Positions 31,975 to 42,418 of a stretch of 64,000 nt of DNA are shown here, piece after piece (the stretch's first letter is position 1; each line of letters starts with the position of its first letter). The notes beneath the pieces were generated by a model, which worked only from the letters and a program-made list of their open reading frames with translations, was not told the origin of the DNA and ran no database searches. Location: contig JASDDO010000026.1 of NCBI GenBank assembly GCA_030015575.1, forward strand, positions 68,721,433-68,785,432, read 5' to 3'. This DNA is from Agapanthus africanus. Its lineage: Eukaryota; Streptophyta; Magnoliopsida; Asparagales; Amaryllidaceae. A program made the translations under genes and the position numbers.

Positions 31975-33551
31975 TGTTCATATCAGATTTTTGCATTTTT
32001 ATACCGCCCAATTTTTATCACATTGCTTATCGGTAGGTACTCTTGAGCCGTGTTTGCTAGTCAATTACAGGATACAGGTTCTCGGCTCGAAACGGTGAAA
32101 TTCATGGAAAAACACGACAAAACCCGGGTTCCTGCCAACCACAGATAAAACACGGATCTCCGCTGTTTATCTGTCTGTTGCCACACACCAGTTTAGGAGA
32201 CAAAATGGCAAATCAAATGTCATTTTCATGCACAAGGCTCAATGGCAGCACAAGATCCAAGAAATCTACGCGGAGCTCGAGGAAATCATGGCAAAAGATC
32301 CACTTTCAATCACCTTTTGATCAACAGAAATTCTGGAAGAAATATGGAAAGTTTATCAGAAAAATCATATGCCAAACTATAGAGAAAAGCAAACCAGGAC
32401 AACCCACAAAGCCCGAGGAGCCAACTCCTCTAAATGGCCGCGGAACCGCGGCCAATAGGGGGTCTAGGCCGCGGTTCCGCGGCTTTATAGTGGCGGCAGT
32501 TGACTATTTTTCAGGGGGTTTTTGGTCTTTTCATATTTGTTCTGATTGTTGCCCTAGATTTCCTTTTCCCTGCCTATAAATAGCCCAGAACCTTGTGAAG
32601 CCAAGGGTGCATAATCTTGTATTTTTCTAGGTTTAGAATACTTGTTTCTTCTTCCTCTTCTCATCTCTTCTCCATTGAAAAACTTGTAGTGAGCTTTTGT
32701 GAGTAAAGAATGATGAATAAAGAAGTTCATTTTATTATCATACTTGTCTTGCTCTTATGTTAAATGCTTGTAATTTTCATTTGTTAACTTAGTTGTTGTT
32801 ATTTCTTGTTGTTTCTTTCTTTCTCTTTTTCTTTATCCTTAAAACAACCATGATACTTACGCTTGATCCTTGCCAAGGTGAGGTCGCAAATAGCTAGTTG
32901 TTATCTTCTAATCTCCTTCTTTCTATCTTCCTCTTTTGTTTTGTTTTCTTTTCATTATGATGTGTGAGTAGTTTCATACTTGTTAGGGTAGGATAAGGGA
33001 AGTTTGAGAGAAGGAAATCTCTCTCACTCTTTCCTTGCCCAACATCTTAAATCGACTCCCGTTAATTGAACCACAATCCGCTCCTTACGGCACCCTATCC
33101 TACATGATAGCGGTGATTCCGTAGTGAGACCGGTTGTGGTTGAATTAACCGGAGGTTATGGCTAAGAGCCAAGAACGGACGGACAAGCACCAAAAGGAAG
33201 AAGTTAAGCGTTGGAAAGCCTAGCTTATACTCGCAAGTTCCTTCCTAGTCGTGCTAATCCCCGTTGTTGCCGATTACCGTAACACCGATATTAAGAGTGG
33301 CAATGAAAGAAGTGAGGGACTCCTAACTCAAACTAACCTAATCCTAACCCTAACAAGCTCTCTTTACATATCATTTTAACACTTAGATAATCACAAACAA
33401 ATCTGGAAAACTGGACTTAACTCGTTAAAGCACATAGAAAAAGATTCCCATCTCCCTGCGGACGACCCGTACTCAACCGGCTAGCTACAAGCGAAACCGT
33501 TTTGATTGCGGTAATTAACTAAACTTGAACACGCAGAATCTCTACCAATCA
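31975..33551 (+). mobile_element. F 5' LTR
   Basis: This LTR is 1577 bp, TGTTCA...AATCA. U3 carries the CCGCGG dyad pair (32436-32453, 32467-32483) and then a TATA box at 32574. The U5 end holds the block 'ctgcggacgacccgtactc' shared with A and S1. A 133-codon ORF (32178-32579) is conserved in both LTRs but ends at the TATA box, so it is unlikely to be a gene of this promoter. Confidence 0.92.
32574..32583 (+). promoter_or_regulatory. F 5' LTR TATA box
   Basis: CTATAAATAG is a canonical plant TATA box about 600 bp into the LTR, identical in the 3' LTR at 43018-43027. Transcription is expected to start about 30 bp downstream, which makes 31975 to about 32610 the U3 region. Confidence 0.75.
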
Positions 33552-33553
33552 AA

Positions 33554-33571
33554 TGGCGCCGTTGCCGGGGA
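33554..33571 (+). other. F primer-binding site (tRNA-Asp)
   Basis: TGGCGCCGTTGCCGGGGA perfectly complements the 3' end of plant tRNA-Asp and starts 2 nt after the LTR. Confidence 0.92.
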
Positions 33572-34784
33572 GACGGTAGTTTATTTCTTTGTATAATTTC
33601 GGGTTAACTTGTGAATATAAATATAACCAAAACAAAAAAAATATACGTTGTAAAAAAATCATTTTGTTATTTTTGATTAGTTTTTGTGCAAGTGTGCAAG
33701 ATAATACGGAATTCGAGTTCAGTGCCAAAGACGTGGGAAGATAGACCCACATTTCGCGGCTACACCGCGACGGATCAAAACGAAGCAAACGGTCTAATGA
33801 AACATTCTGGAGCAGATACAGTGAGTAAATAAATATTCAGGACATCCAGACAAGTAGAGGAGACCAATACCAGCACCTCCAAAAAAATTTGTAAGCCCAA
33901 TTCCCTGTTCCTGCCGCGGAACCGCGGCATAAGAGGGCTTAAGCCGCGGAACCGCGGCCACTTGGTGGCTTCGTCAACTCAAAATCACTGTGAGTACTTC
34001 TTGTCTTCTCCCCACTCCTCTGAACTCCAATAAACTGTGTTTTCTGCAGAATTCTTTGCGCAAACTCTCTTCCCCCTTCCAATAAACTGTTCTTGTGCAG
34101 GATTCTTTGCGCCGCGCTAAAAAAAAAAAATTTGTTTGCAGTTGATTTGTTACCGCTTTGCATTCATTAATACGGACTTAAGGGGCTTGAAACCAATTCA
34201 GATTGGGTGGGGATTTCATCACCCTTCCCAGGACCCCAGAAATCACAAAAAGCATATGCATTGACCATCTTTAAATTAAAAAATACTAGACTCAGCCCTA
34301 AGGACTTCGCGCTCAATAGGACAGAGGACTAATTACAGGCATCGGCCGTTTATCCTATCCTGACTTTGCGGTGTCTAGGCAAGTGTGACGAAGGCAAGTG
34401 GTTATTTAATTAAGGAACTACGCGAAAGCGTTGGACAACCTCCCACTTACCTGGCACTTATCTGGCCGCAATTGGCGGAGAAGAGGCGGTTTGAGGTCCT
34501 GTTTCTAGTTCTTTGGAACAGTTAGGAGCTGTCTAGCTGACCTAGGTGACCCTAGATCTAGGTGTGATTGTGCATATCTTGTTTGTGATTGCTTAAAGCC
34601 GTAAGTCCGTACATATTTCTGTGAAGCTCTTTCTAAAAAAAAAGGAAAAAAAATCAAAAACTTTTATAAAAACTTGCCCTTTGTCGCCAAAATCCATTTT
34701 TCACCCACCACCCATCGCCTTTCTCCATTGACGTTTTCTTACCCTCACCTTCTCCGCTTTGACTATACTAAACTCGTTTAGTGT
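33572..34784 (+). other. F leader
   Basis: This is a non-coding leader of about 1.2 kb. It holds a second CCGCGG dyad pair (33913-33928, 33943-33960, both in the same orientation, unlike the LTR pair), a repeated 'caataaactgt' segment (34028/34080) and a poly-A run at 34121. No ORF is supported. Confidence 0.6.
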
Positions 34785-37061
34785 ATGTCCGTTTGGACTC
34801 GGGACACTAGCGCCCGCCTAGTCCGCGTTACGTTAGTCGCTACCGACTACGCGATCGACTCAGACGTCGAAACTCTGTCCACTCCTCTTTCACCTTTACC
34901 TTTGCCGGCCAACTCCGACGTTGACCGGAATTCTGTTCATACATCTTCACCTTCACCATCACCAATCTCTTCTTCCGCGATGTCAGGATTTAATCCGAAC
35001 ATCTCTTTGACTACCCCTGGATTGGCTCAACCTCCTACGGAGACCAATAACCCACCACCACCGCCTGTTGTAGCGCCGCAGCGAATCGCGCTCCAGGATC
35101 GTTTCTATCCCACCCGTTCTGCACTTCCCACCTGCCTTTCTCTTCCACCGGCCAATAGGGATAATTTTGAAATTAAGCCCCACTTCATCAACATGCTTCC
35201 ATGATTTCATGGGCTTGAATCTGAAGATGCCTATATCTTCATCAATAAATTTCAAAACGTTTGTGCCATGATGAAAACTACCCAACTGTCGGACGATGCT
35301 ATACGTCTACGGGTCATTCCGTTCACTTTATGCGATCTTGCTGAAAAATGGCTGTATAGCACCGCTTCCCACTCCATAACCAGTTGGGACGAGTTTGTAA
35401 AAGCGTTTCTAAAGAAATTTTATCCGAATCATAAAACCGCAAGGATCCGCAATGAAATCAACCAATTCTCTCAGCTTCCTTCTGAACCCTTCTGGAAGTG
35501 CTTTGACCGGTACAAAGACCTTCTTGTTCAGTGTCCTCACCACGGTATAAAGAAATGGCAACTTTGCCAAACCTTATACGAGGGCCTGAACCCAGCAACG
35601 AAGCAGTTGTTGGAAACCATCTGTCAGGGCCACTTCCTATCAAAATCTGACGAGGAAGCGTGGCAATTCTTTGACGACCTTGCGGAGCAAACGCTGCAAT
35701 GGGAGAGCACCAGACCGACTTCTTCTTCTTCTATCTCCACTTCTACCGGTCAGTCTAGGGTAGGAATTCACCAACTTGATGTCTCTATTGCGATGAAAGC
35801 TGAAATGGCTGCAATAACGAGAAAGCTTGAAGCAATAGAGAGCAAATTTTCTTCTCCTGCTCCTACCCCTGTTCTCCCCCTTCGTACCATCTGTGCTTGT
35901 TGTTCCGATCCTTCTCACTTAACCGAAGAGTGTCCTTACAATCCACCATCGCAAGGACAGGATCAGGTTAATGCTGCATTCCAGCAAAGACCGAGGAATG
36001 ATCCATACTCTTCCACCTACAATCCCGGTTGGAGGAACCACCCCAATTTCGCCTGGAATCAGAATCAAAATCAATTCCAAGGCAACAATTTCCAAAGGGC
36101 CCCTCAAGTGCAACAACAAACTCAACAGCAGTTTCAGCAACCCTTCCAACCCCAACCTTTCCAAAATCAGACGAACAACTTTGCACCCAACAATTCTTTT
36201 CCACCAAACAACTTTGTTCCGTCAAACAACGATAAGGTTTCCTCGCTCGAACGAAGTCTGGAGGCGTTCATTAAACAATCGACACAATCCACCGCCAACA
36301 TCTAGTCTTCCATTCAGTCCTTAGTGCAACACACTGCCGCTCACGGGCAAAGCATCAAAACCATCGAGGCCCAGATTGCACAGCTGAATGCGGCCTTAAG
36401 CGAGCGAGAGAAGGGGAAGCTCCCGTCCCAGCCACTCCCAAATCCCGGTCACCCACATAATGTACATGTTGCTCTTGAACAACAGAATCATAATGTGAGT
36501 GCCGTGACCACATTGAGATCGGGAAGGATGCTGCAAAACAACATTGGCACACGGATCAACGATGACACCCCGGCCGCTTCGGGAAGGATGCTGCAAAACA
36601 ACATTGGCACACGGATCAACGATGACACCCCGGCCGCTTCTTCTTCTTCTTCTTCTTCTCCTGCTTCTTCGTCTTCTGAGCCTATTCTCCGTTCTTCACA
36701 AGGCTCTCCTTCCTCTTCTTCTGCTCTGAACGGACCCACTTCTCACTCCACGAAAACACCTATTCTGGGATCCATTCCTACTCCACAATCTCCTCCACAA
36801 GCATTAGACTCAACCAATTTTAAAAACGTCCCATTTCCAAACCGGTTGAGGTCTAATAAACAAAATCCTCAAATGGAGAAGATTCTGGAGTTATTTAAGC
36901 AGGTTAACATTAACATTCCTCTTTTAGATGTTGTCCAACAAGTCCCGTCCTACGCAAAAATCTTAAAGGACTTGTGCACGAAAAAGAGGAAGTCTCAGGT
37001 ACCCAAAAAAATTTTCTTGGCTAGTGCTGTGAGTGATGCCCTTACCCAATCTTTACCATAA
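34785..37061 (+). pseudogene. F gag, split by two in-frame stops
   Basis: One reading frame runs from 34785 to a stop at 37059. It is interrupted by TGA at 35202 (after NMLP, before FHGLESED) and TAG at 36303. The retrotransposon gag domain is at about 35270-35680 (AEKWLYSTASHSITSWDEF…LPSEPFWKCFDRYKDLL). A CX2CX4HX4C zinc knuckle (CACC…H…C) is at about 35893-35935, followed by a Gln/Asn/Pro-rich tail. An exact 60-bp in-frame duplication lies at 36521-36640, then a Ser-rich run. The product would form the virus-like particle. The third stop, TAA at 37059, separates gag from protease. Each stop differs from a Gln or Arg codon by one C-to-T change. Confidence 0.85.
36521..36640 (+). repeat. Exact 60-bp tandem duplication in F gag
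   Basis: The units 36521-36580 and 36581-36640 are identical and add 20 in-frame residues (GRMLQNNIGTRINDDTPAAS region). The lack of any difference points to a very recent duplication. Confidence 0.95.
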
Positions 37062-37910
37062 AAACGGAAGGACCCTGGCTGTCCTACGATTTCTATTACC
37101 ATTGGGGATAAGAACATCAACCGCGCACTATTAGATCTTGGTGCCAGTGTTAACCTGCTTCCGTACTCAGTATACGAGCAATTAGGCGTAGGAGAGCTGA
37201 AACCCACGCACTGCACTCTCCAAATGGCCGACCGATCGATCATCCATCCTAGAGGTGAGCTAGAGGATGTGTTAATAAAAGTCAGGGACTTCATATTCCC
37301 CGTTGACTTCATTGTATTAGACACACAGCCTGTAGCTAACCCCCGGAATCAAATTCCGGTGATACTCGGTCGCCCATTCCTTGCAACCTCAAATGCTGTG
37401 ATCAATTGTTGCAATGGTTCGATGAACCTCTCTTTTGGAAACATGACGATTGAACTCAACATTTTTAGGTTGGGGAATCAGCCCGCCGAACCTAATGCTC
37501 ATATACTGGACGTCTGCTCGATCCAGGAGATCACCCCTGAAGAGTGTGAATTCGAGGAGTTTCTGTTCGAACACGATAACCTTGACGCCACTAGTGCGTT
37601 CCTCCTCGAACCTGCTGCTGTTTCTGCGCCCGATAACGACTACGAGTGTTTCACGTTCTTGAATGATCTTAGCCGCTCGCAACCCGAGTTTGAATCTTTC
37701 GAATTTCCGGATGAGTTACATGAACCATCCGACTCGGTCGCTTACACTCGTTTTAAACCTTTGCTGGAATCCTTTGAGTTCGAGACCTCTGCACCAATCT
37801 TGCCTTCAATCGTTTCTCCTCCCACGCTCGAACTCAAGCCTTTGCCGTCTCACCTTAAGTACGCTTACCTGAGAACGAGACCCTACCTGTCATCATCTCG
37901 GCTTCTCTAG
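37062..37910 (+). pseudogene. F aspartic protease and protease-RT linker
   Basis: The frame is the same as gag but follows a TAA stop. The protease carries LLDLGASVNLLPYSVYEQLG (the Athila-type DLGAS active site, about 37128) and ILGRPFLATSNA (about 37362). From about 37500 an acidic, Phe-rich linker follows (CEFEEFLFE…YECFTF…PEFESFEF…LESFEFET), which is the part related to the 663-aa protein of element A. Near 37875 the frame shifts, so the ORF ends at 37910 in the wrong frame. Protease would cleave gag-pol inside the particle. Confidence 0.82.
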
Positions 37911-39080
37911 CTCCCGAGCAAGAGAAAGCCCTTCTCGCGGTCTTGCACAGCAACAGGCAAGCTTTTGGCTGGTCCATGGCGGACATCAAGGGGATTAGTC
38001 CCCTGATCGTTGAGCATCACATTCATCTGATGGATGATGCCAAACCAGCCAGGGATCCACAAAGACGTCTCAATCCAGTCATGAAAGAGGCTGTGAAGAA
38101 GGAGATCGTAAAATGTCTAGATAGTGGTATCATTTACCCTATCTCTGATAGCCAGTGGGTTAGCCCCATTCACGTTGTCCCCAAGAAGTCAGGCATCACG
38201 GTCATAACCAACGAGGCGAACGAGTTAATCCCTACTCGCACCCAAACTGGGTGGCGAGTATGCATTGATTACAGAAAACTCAACGCCGCAACGCGGAAGG
38301 ACCACTTTCCGCTACCTTTCATTGACCAAATGCTTGAACGATTGGCCGGACACGAGTACTACTGCTTTCTTGATGGCTACTCTGGCTATAATCAAATTCC
38401 CATCGCCGAAAAGACCAGGACAAGACCACTTTCACTTGTCCTTTCAGCACGTTTGCATATCGTCGCATGCCCTTTGGGTTATGCAATGCGCCCGCTACCT
38501 TCCAGCGGTGTATGATGGGAATTTTCTCAGACATGGTGGAAAAATTTCTGGATATTTTCATGGATGATTTCTCCATCTTCGGCGATTCCTTCAACGAGTG
38601 TTTGCTGCATCTTGACGCTGTCCTTACCCGATGTAAGGACAAGAATCTTACTTTGAATTGGGAGAAGTGCCACTTCATGGTGCGCGAAGGTATTGTCTTA
38701 GGACATATCATCTCGCAAAATGGCATAGAGGTTGACAAAGCAAAGATTGAGGTCATTTCCAATCTACCTCCTCCCCGTTGCGTCAGAGATATCCGAGCCT
38801 TCCTTGGCCATGCCGGTTTCTATAGACGGTTCATCAAGGACTTTAGCAAGATTGCTAGGCCCTTGACTCTTTTGCTGGCCAAGGACATGCCATTCGACTT
38901 CAACTCGAGCTGTGTGACTGCATTCGAGTCATTGAAACGCTCACTCACTTCTGCTCCCGTTCTTTCTTCACCAGACTGGACGCACCCATTTGAGATTATG
39001 TGCGATGCATCCGACTTTGCCATCGGTGCTGTCCTTGGACAACACATCAACAAGATGCCGCACGTAATCTATTATGGAGC
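37878..39080 (+). pseudogene. F reverse transcriptase, frameshifted
   Basis: RT begins with the conserved lead-in (APEQEKALL…NRQAFGWSMADIKGISP…) and has WRVCIDYRKLNAATRKDHFPLPFIDQML, then FLDGYSGYNQI with the first catalytic Asp (about 38370). Near 38405 the frame changes. The next frame gives MPFGLCNAPATFQRCM and FMDDFS, the YxDD-type catalytic pair, at about 38558. The thumb and connection (LGHAGFYRRFIKDFSKIARPL) follow. Another frameshift at about 39076 breaks entry into RNase H. All domain motifs are present, but no continuous protein is possible. Confidence 0.87.
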
Positions 39081-39350
39081 CGAACCCTGAACGACGCCCA
39101 ACTCAATTATACAACAACTGAGAAGGAATTCTTGGCTGTTGTATTTGCATTAGAAAAGTTCAGGCCCTACCTCATCGGCTCTCCAGTCATTGTCTACACT
39201 GACCATTCTGCTCTGCGCCATCTTTTTGCGAAGAAAGATGCAAAATCTCGGTTAATACGTTGGATCTCTTGCTTCAAGATTTTGACCTTGTCATTAAGGA
39301 CAAACGAGGATGTGAAAACGTAGTTGCCGACCATCTCTCACGACTTCATT
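39081..39350 (+). pseudogene. F RNase H fragment
   Basis: This segment carries [49 protein letters not shown], the standard plant gypsy RNase H core with the E of TEKE and the D of YTDH. A frameshift near 39263 separates it from the start of the integrase frame. The enzyme would degrade the RNA template during cDNA synthesis. Confidence 0.82.
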
Positions 39351-40714
39351 CTTCGCCTTCGCTTTCAATTCCGATCAACGACGTTTTCCCGGATGAACAG
39401 CTCTTGACAGTATCTTGCGAACCCTGGTTCGCAGATATTGTGAATTATTTGGCCACAGGGTTACTACCGACTGAATGGTCAAGTCAGGACAGACTTCGCT
39501 TCTTATCCCAAGTAAAACACTTTTACTGGGACGAACCCTATTTGTTCAAGTACTGTCCCGACCAGATTATTCGTCGGTGTGTCCCTGACGAGGAATTCAA
39601 GAGTGTGCTGTCATTTTGCCACGATCAAGCATGTGGCAGGCATTTTGGCCCCAGAAAGACAGCTGAGAAGATCTTGCAATGTGGTTTCTACTGGCCACAA
39701 CTCTTCAAAGACGCTCATGACTATTGCAAGACTTGCTCACGGTGCCAACACTTGGGCCGGATATCCCGGAGGAACGAGATGCCGCTCCAACCGATCTTGG
39801 TTGTGGAGATTTTCGATGTTTGGGGGATAGATTTCATGGGGCCGTTTCCCAGCTCTTTCGGGAACTTGTACATCCTTCTCGCTGTTGATTACGTCTCTAA
39901 ATGGGTCGAGGCTGTGCCCAGCCGGACTAACGACAAGAAGGTTGTCGTTAGGCTCCTTAAAGAAAACATTTTCTCCCGGTTTGGGCACCCCCGAGCGATC
40001 ATTAGTGACAATGGAAGTCATTTCTGCAACAAGACTTTCGAGGCCTTGATGCGGAAATATTCCATTAATCATAAGCTATCTACGCCCTACCACCCCCAAA
40101 CCTGCGGGCAGGCCGAAGTTTCAAATCGGCAAATCAAGCAGATACTGGAGAAGACGGTTTCCAAGAACCGTAAGGATTGGTCGGTGAAACTCACTGATGC
40201 CCTCTGGGCATTTCGAACCGCTTATAAGACCGACCTTGGCATGTCTCCCTATCGGCTTGTGTATGGAAAATCTTGCCACCTACCTGTCGAAATAGAGCAT
40301 CGCGCATTTTGGGCGATAAAGGAGCTGAATCTATCTCTCGAAGATGCGGGCAGCCATCGGAAGCTGCAGTTGAACGAATTGAGCGACCTTAGGGATGAGG
40401 CTTACGATAACGCGGTTGTCGTTAAGAACCGAACGAAGGTGTTTCACGATAAACACCTTTTGCGCAAAACTTTCGTACCTGGTCAGCAGGTACTGCTTTA
40501 CGACACCCGACTTCTCTTCCATCCAGGAAAGCTCAGATCTCGCTGGAAAGGGCCGTATTTTGTGCGGAATGCGTATCCGCATGGCGCTGTGGAGTTGGAA
40601 AATCCAAAGGACGGTTCATTTTTCAAAGTGAACGGACACCGACTTAAACCGTACCTTAGCGCCGAACCAACAGAGGAGCTCCTGTTCTTACAGGAGCCGG
40701 TTTGCCCTGCATGA
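39260..40714 (+). CDS. F integrase, open frame of 484 codons
   Basis: The frame is intact to the TGA at 40712; the Met at 39260 is inside the RNase H end ([29 protein letters not shown]), so integrase proper starts about 90 codons later. The HHCC zinc-binding module uses the two His near residues 120-128 and CKTC…C near 156-162. The catalytic triad is Asp191 (GIDFMGP), Asp250 (SDNGSHF) and Glu286 (GQAEVSNRQ), with the usual 35 residues between the last two. A GPY/F-like module ([18 protein letters not shown]) lies near the C-terminus; no chromodomain follows. Integrase inserts the cDNA and makes the 5-bp TSD. As part of a polyprotein broken upstream, it is probably not expressed from this copy. 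Confidence 0.85.
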   Translation: MDLLLQDFDLVIKDKRGCENVVADHLSRLHSSPSLSIPINDVFPDEQLLTVSCEPWFADIVNYLATGLLPTEWSSQDRLRFLSQVKHFYWDEPYLFKYCPDQIIRRCVPDEEFKSVLSFCHDQACGRHFGPRKTAEKILQCGFYWPQLFKDAHDYCKTCSRCQHLGRISRRNEMPLQPILVVEIFDVWGIDFMGPFPSSFGNLYILLAVDYVSKWVEAVPSRTNDKKVVVRLLKENIFSRFGHPRAIISDNGSHFCNKTFEALMRKYSINHKLSTPYHPQTCGQAEVSNRQIKQILEKTVSKNRKDWSVKLTDALWAFRTAYKTDLGMSPYRLVYGKSCHLPVEIEHRAFWAIKELNLSLEDAGSHRKLQLNELSDLRDEAYDNAVVVKNRTKVFHDKHLLRKTFVPGQQVLLYDTRLLFHPGKLRSRWKGPYFVRNAYPHGAVELENPKDGSFFKVNGHRLKPYLSAEPTEELLFLQEPVCPA

Positions 40715-42403
40715 TCTTCCTCTGCCTACCACCAAACTTCGGTTATCCGGCCAAGAACAAGTGGACACTGTTCCAAATAAGTTTGGGGGTATGTATATAC
40801 CATTTTGTACATTTTTGTGGATATTCTTTTTCTTTTTCTTTTTCTTAAAACCAAAAACACAAAAAAAAACATAAAAATAAATTTTGTGTATATCTAACCG
40901 ACAATTTTGACCCTTCAAATGATCTCTTCATGCAATGACAGTGAGGACACTGTCCAGTTTAAGTTTGGGGGTACGCTCGGTACGCATTTCTTACCTTCGC
41001 ATTCATATGTATATTTTGCATCTGCATATTAAAATCCATAAAATCCATAAAAATCTGAAAAATTCCTAAAAACATAAAAACTTTTTGTCAAGTTAGCTAG
41101 TGGGAGAACTCTGATTCAACATTTCGACGGTTTTGTTTGATAAAATAAAAATAACTAAATCTTATCTTTAGATTTTGAAAACCTGAAAGATAACTCTTCT
41201 TTGAAGTTAACTATAGCCGATATACGTCTTTACATCACACTACACGTGTCGTGAGTTTTTGGGAATTAGATGACAAGTCTTTTATGTCAAAAAAAAACTT
41301 TTTAAATGGATCAATGATTTTCAGAGGATCAAATAGGTTTGTTCTGAAATAAGTAATATTAAGAATAGTTTATGAAGTAAGTGAATATGAAGGAATGTTA
41401 TTGATGCCTTAATTGGAACTAAGTCTGAAAAATAACCCATCTGGAACTTGATTGGAATGATTACACACCAAAACCAACTAAACACGTCTTTTATCCAAAA
41501 AAAAAAATAATTGAACTGCCGGTTATATCTCCGTTCGTATTAAATCATCATGATTTTCACGCCAAACTGTCTTTTGTTTTTGGACCTAGGTAACTTGAGT
41601 AATTAAGTCCGCTGGGGTGTTTCTACACCTAATGCCCTAAAGCCAACTGGTTTGGGTGCATTGGCCCAAAGCTCGCTAAGAAGCCTAGAAAGTCCAGATT
41701 AAAACAAAGTCAAGCAAGTGTTCTCTCCGAGTTAAAATTCCTAACGGTTCTTTGTGTGAGAATAATCTTGATAAAAGACAGGCTTTTATCAAAATTTTAG
41801 CGGAGATATGAAGGTTTTATTCTATGATAAAGACTATTGCACGTTCACAGAGGTGTGTATGAAATGAAAACAAGAAAAAGGTGGAGTGAAAAATAAGACC
41901 TAGTTTCCTGTTAAGGAAGATAGAAATTCTGAAGTTGAAACCTTACTGGAAAACGAAACTTGAAAAATACTTAACTCTTTATAAACCTTATGTGATCCTT
42001 TCAAAATTCTTATCCGGGCTTTATTATGAGGACTTTATTCGACCTTTCTGGAACTTAACGACACTATTTGCACTGCACGTGAAGACATATAAAAGCTGTA
42101 GTTAAATAAGAAGCGAGGTATGAAAAATAAAGGTTCGATGGTCTAGACTTAGGATCATAGAATTGTTATTTTCTGAAACAAAACCTTAGGGTTTAAATCT
42201 TAGTTATTTTACAAAACCAACTTGACCGGATTTTGTGGGTAGTATCCGCTGAAAACCCTCAGGAGACAACACTCCTCCTACTAGGGACACCTAGAGGTTT
42301 AACGGCTTGTTGCACATGCTCAGTGCAATCGCGTTCCCTGCGAAAGTGAGGTTAGGAAATTTTTTGTGAATAAAATTGGCTTTGCTCAGGACGAGCAAAT
42401 AAT
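40715..42403 (+). other. F 3' UTR
   Basis: About 1.7 kb without a supported ORF and without an env-like frame. PPT-like cores aagtttgggggta occur at about 40778 and 40960, the latter preceded by the conserved 7-bp-stem hairpin at 40937-40954. The segment 42230-42360 is shared with A's 3' UTR. Confidence 0.7.
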
Positions 42404-42418
42404 AAGTTTGGGCGTATT
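42404..42418 (+). other. F polypurine tract
   Basis: aagtttgggcgtattt sits directly before the 3' LTR. One C interrupts the G run that is unbroken in the internal copies at 40778 and 40960. Confidence 0.8.

Noticed and set aside
32178-32579. 133-codon ORF in the F LTRs (also 42622-43023) as a gene
   Set aside because: It lies in U3, ends at the TATA box and spans the GC-rich dyads; its conservation follows from the near-identity of the two LTRs.
40715-42403. An env-like ORF downstream of F integrase, as in some Athila elements
   Set aside because: No frame of useful length or with signal or membrane segments was found.
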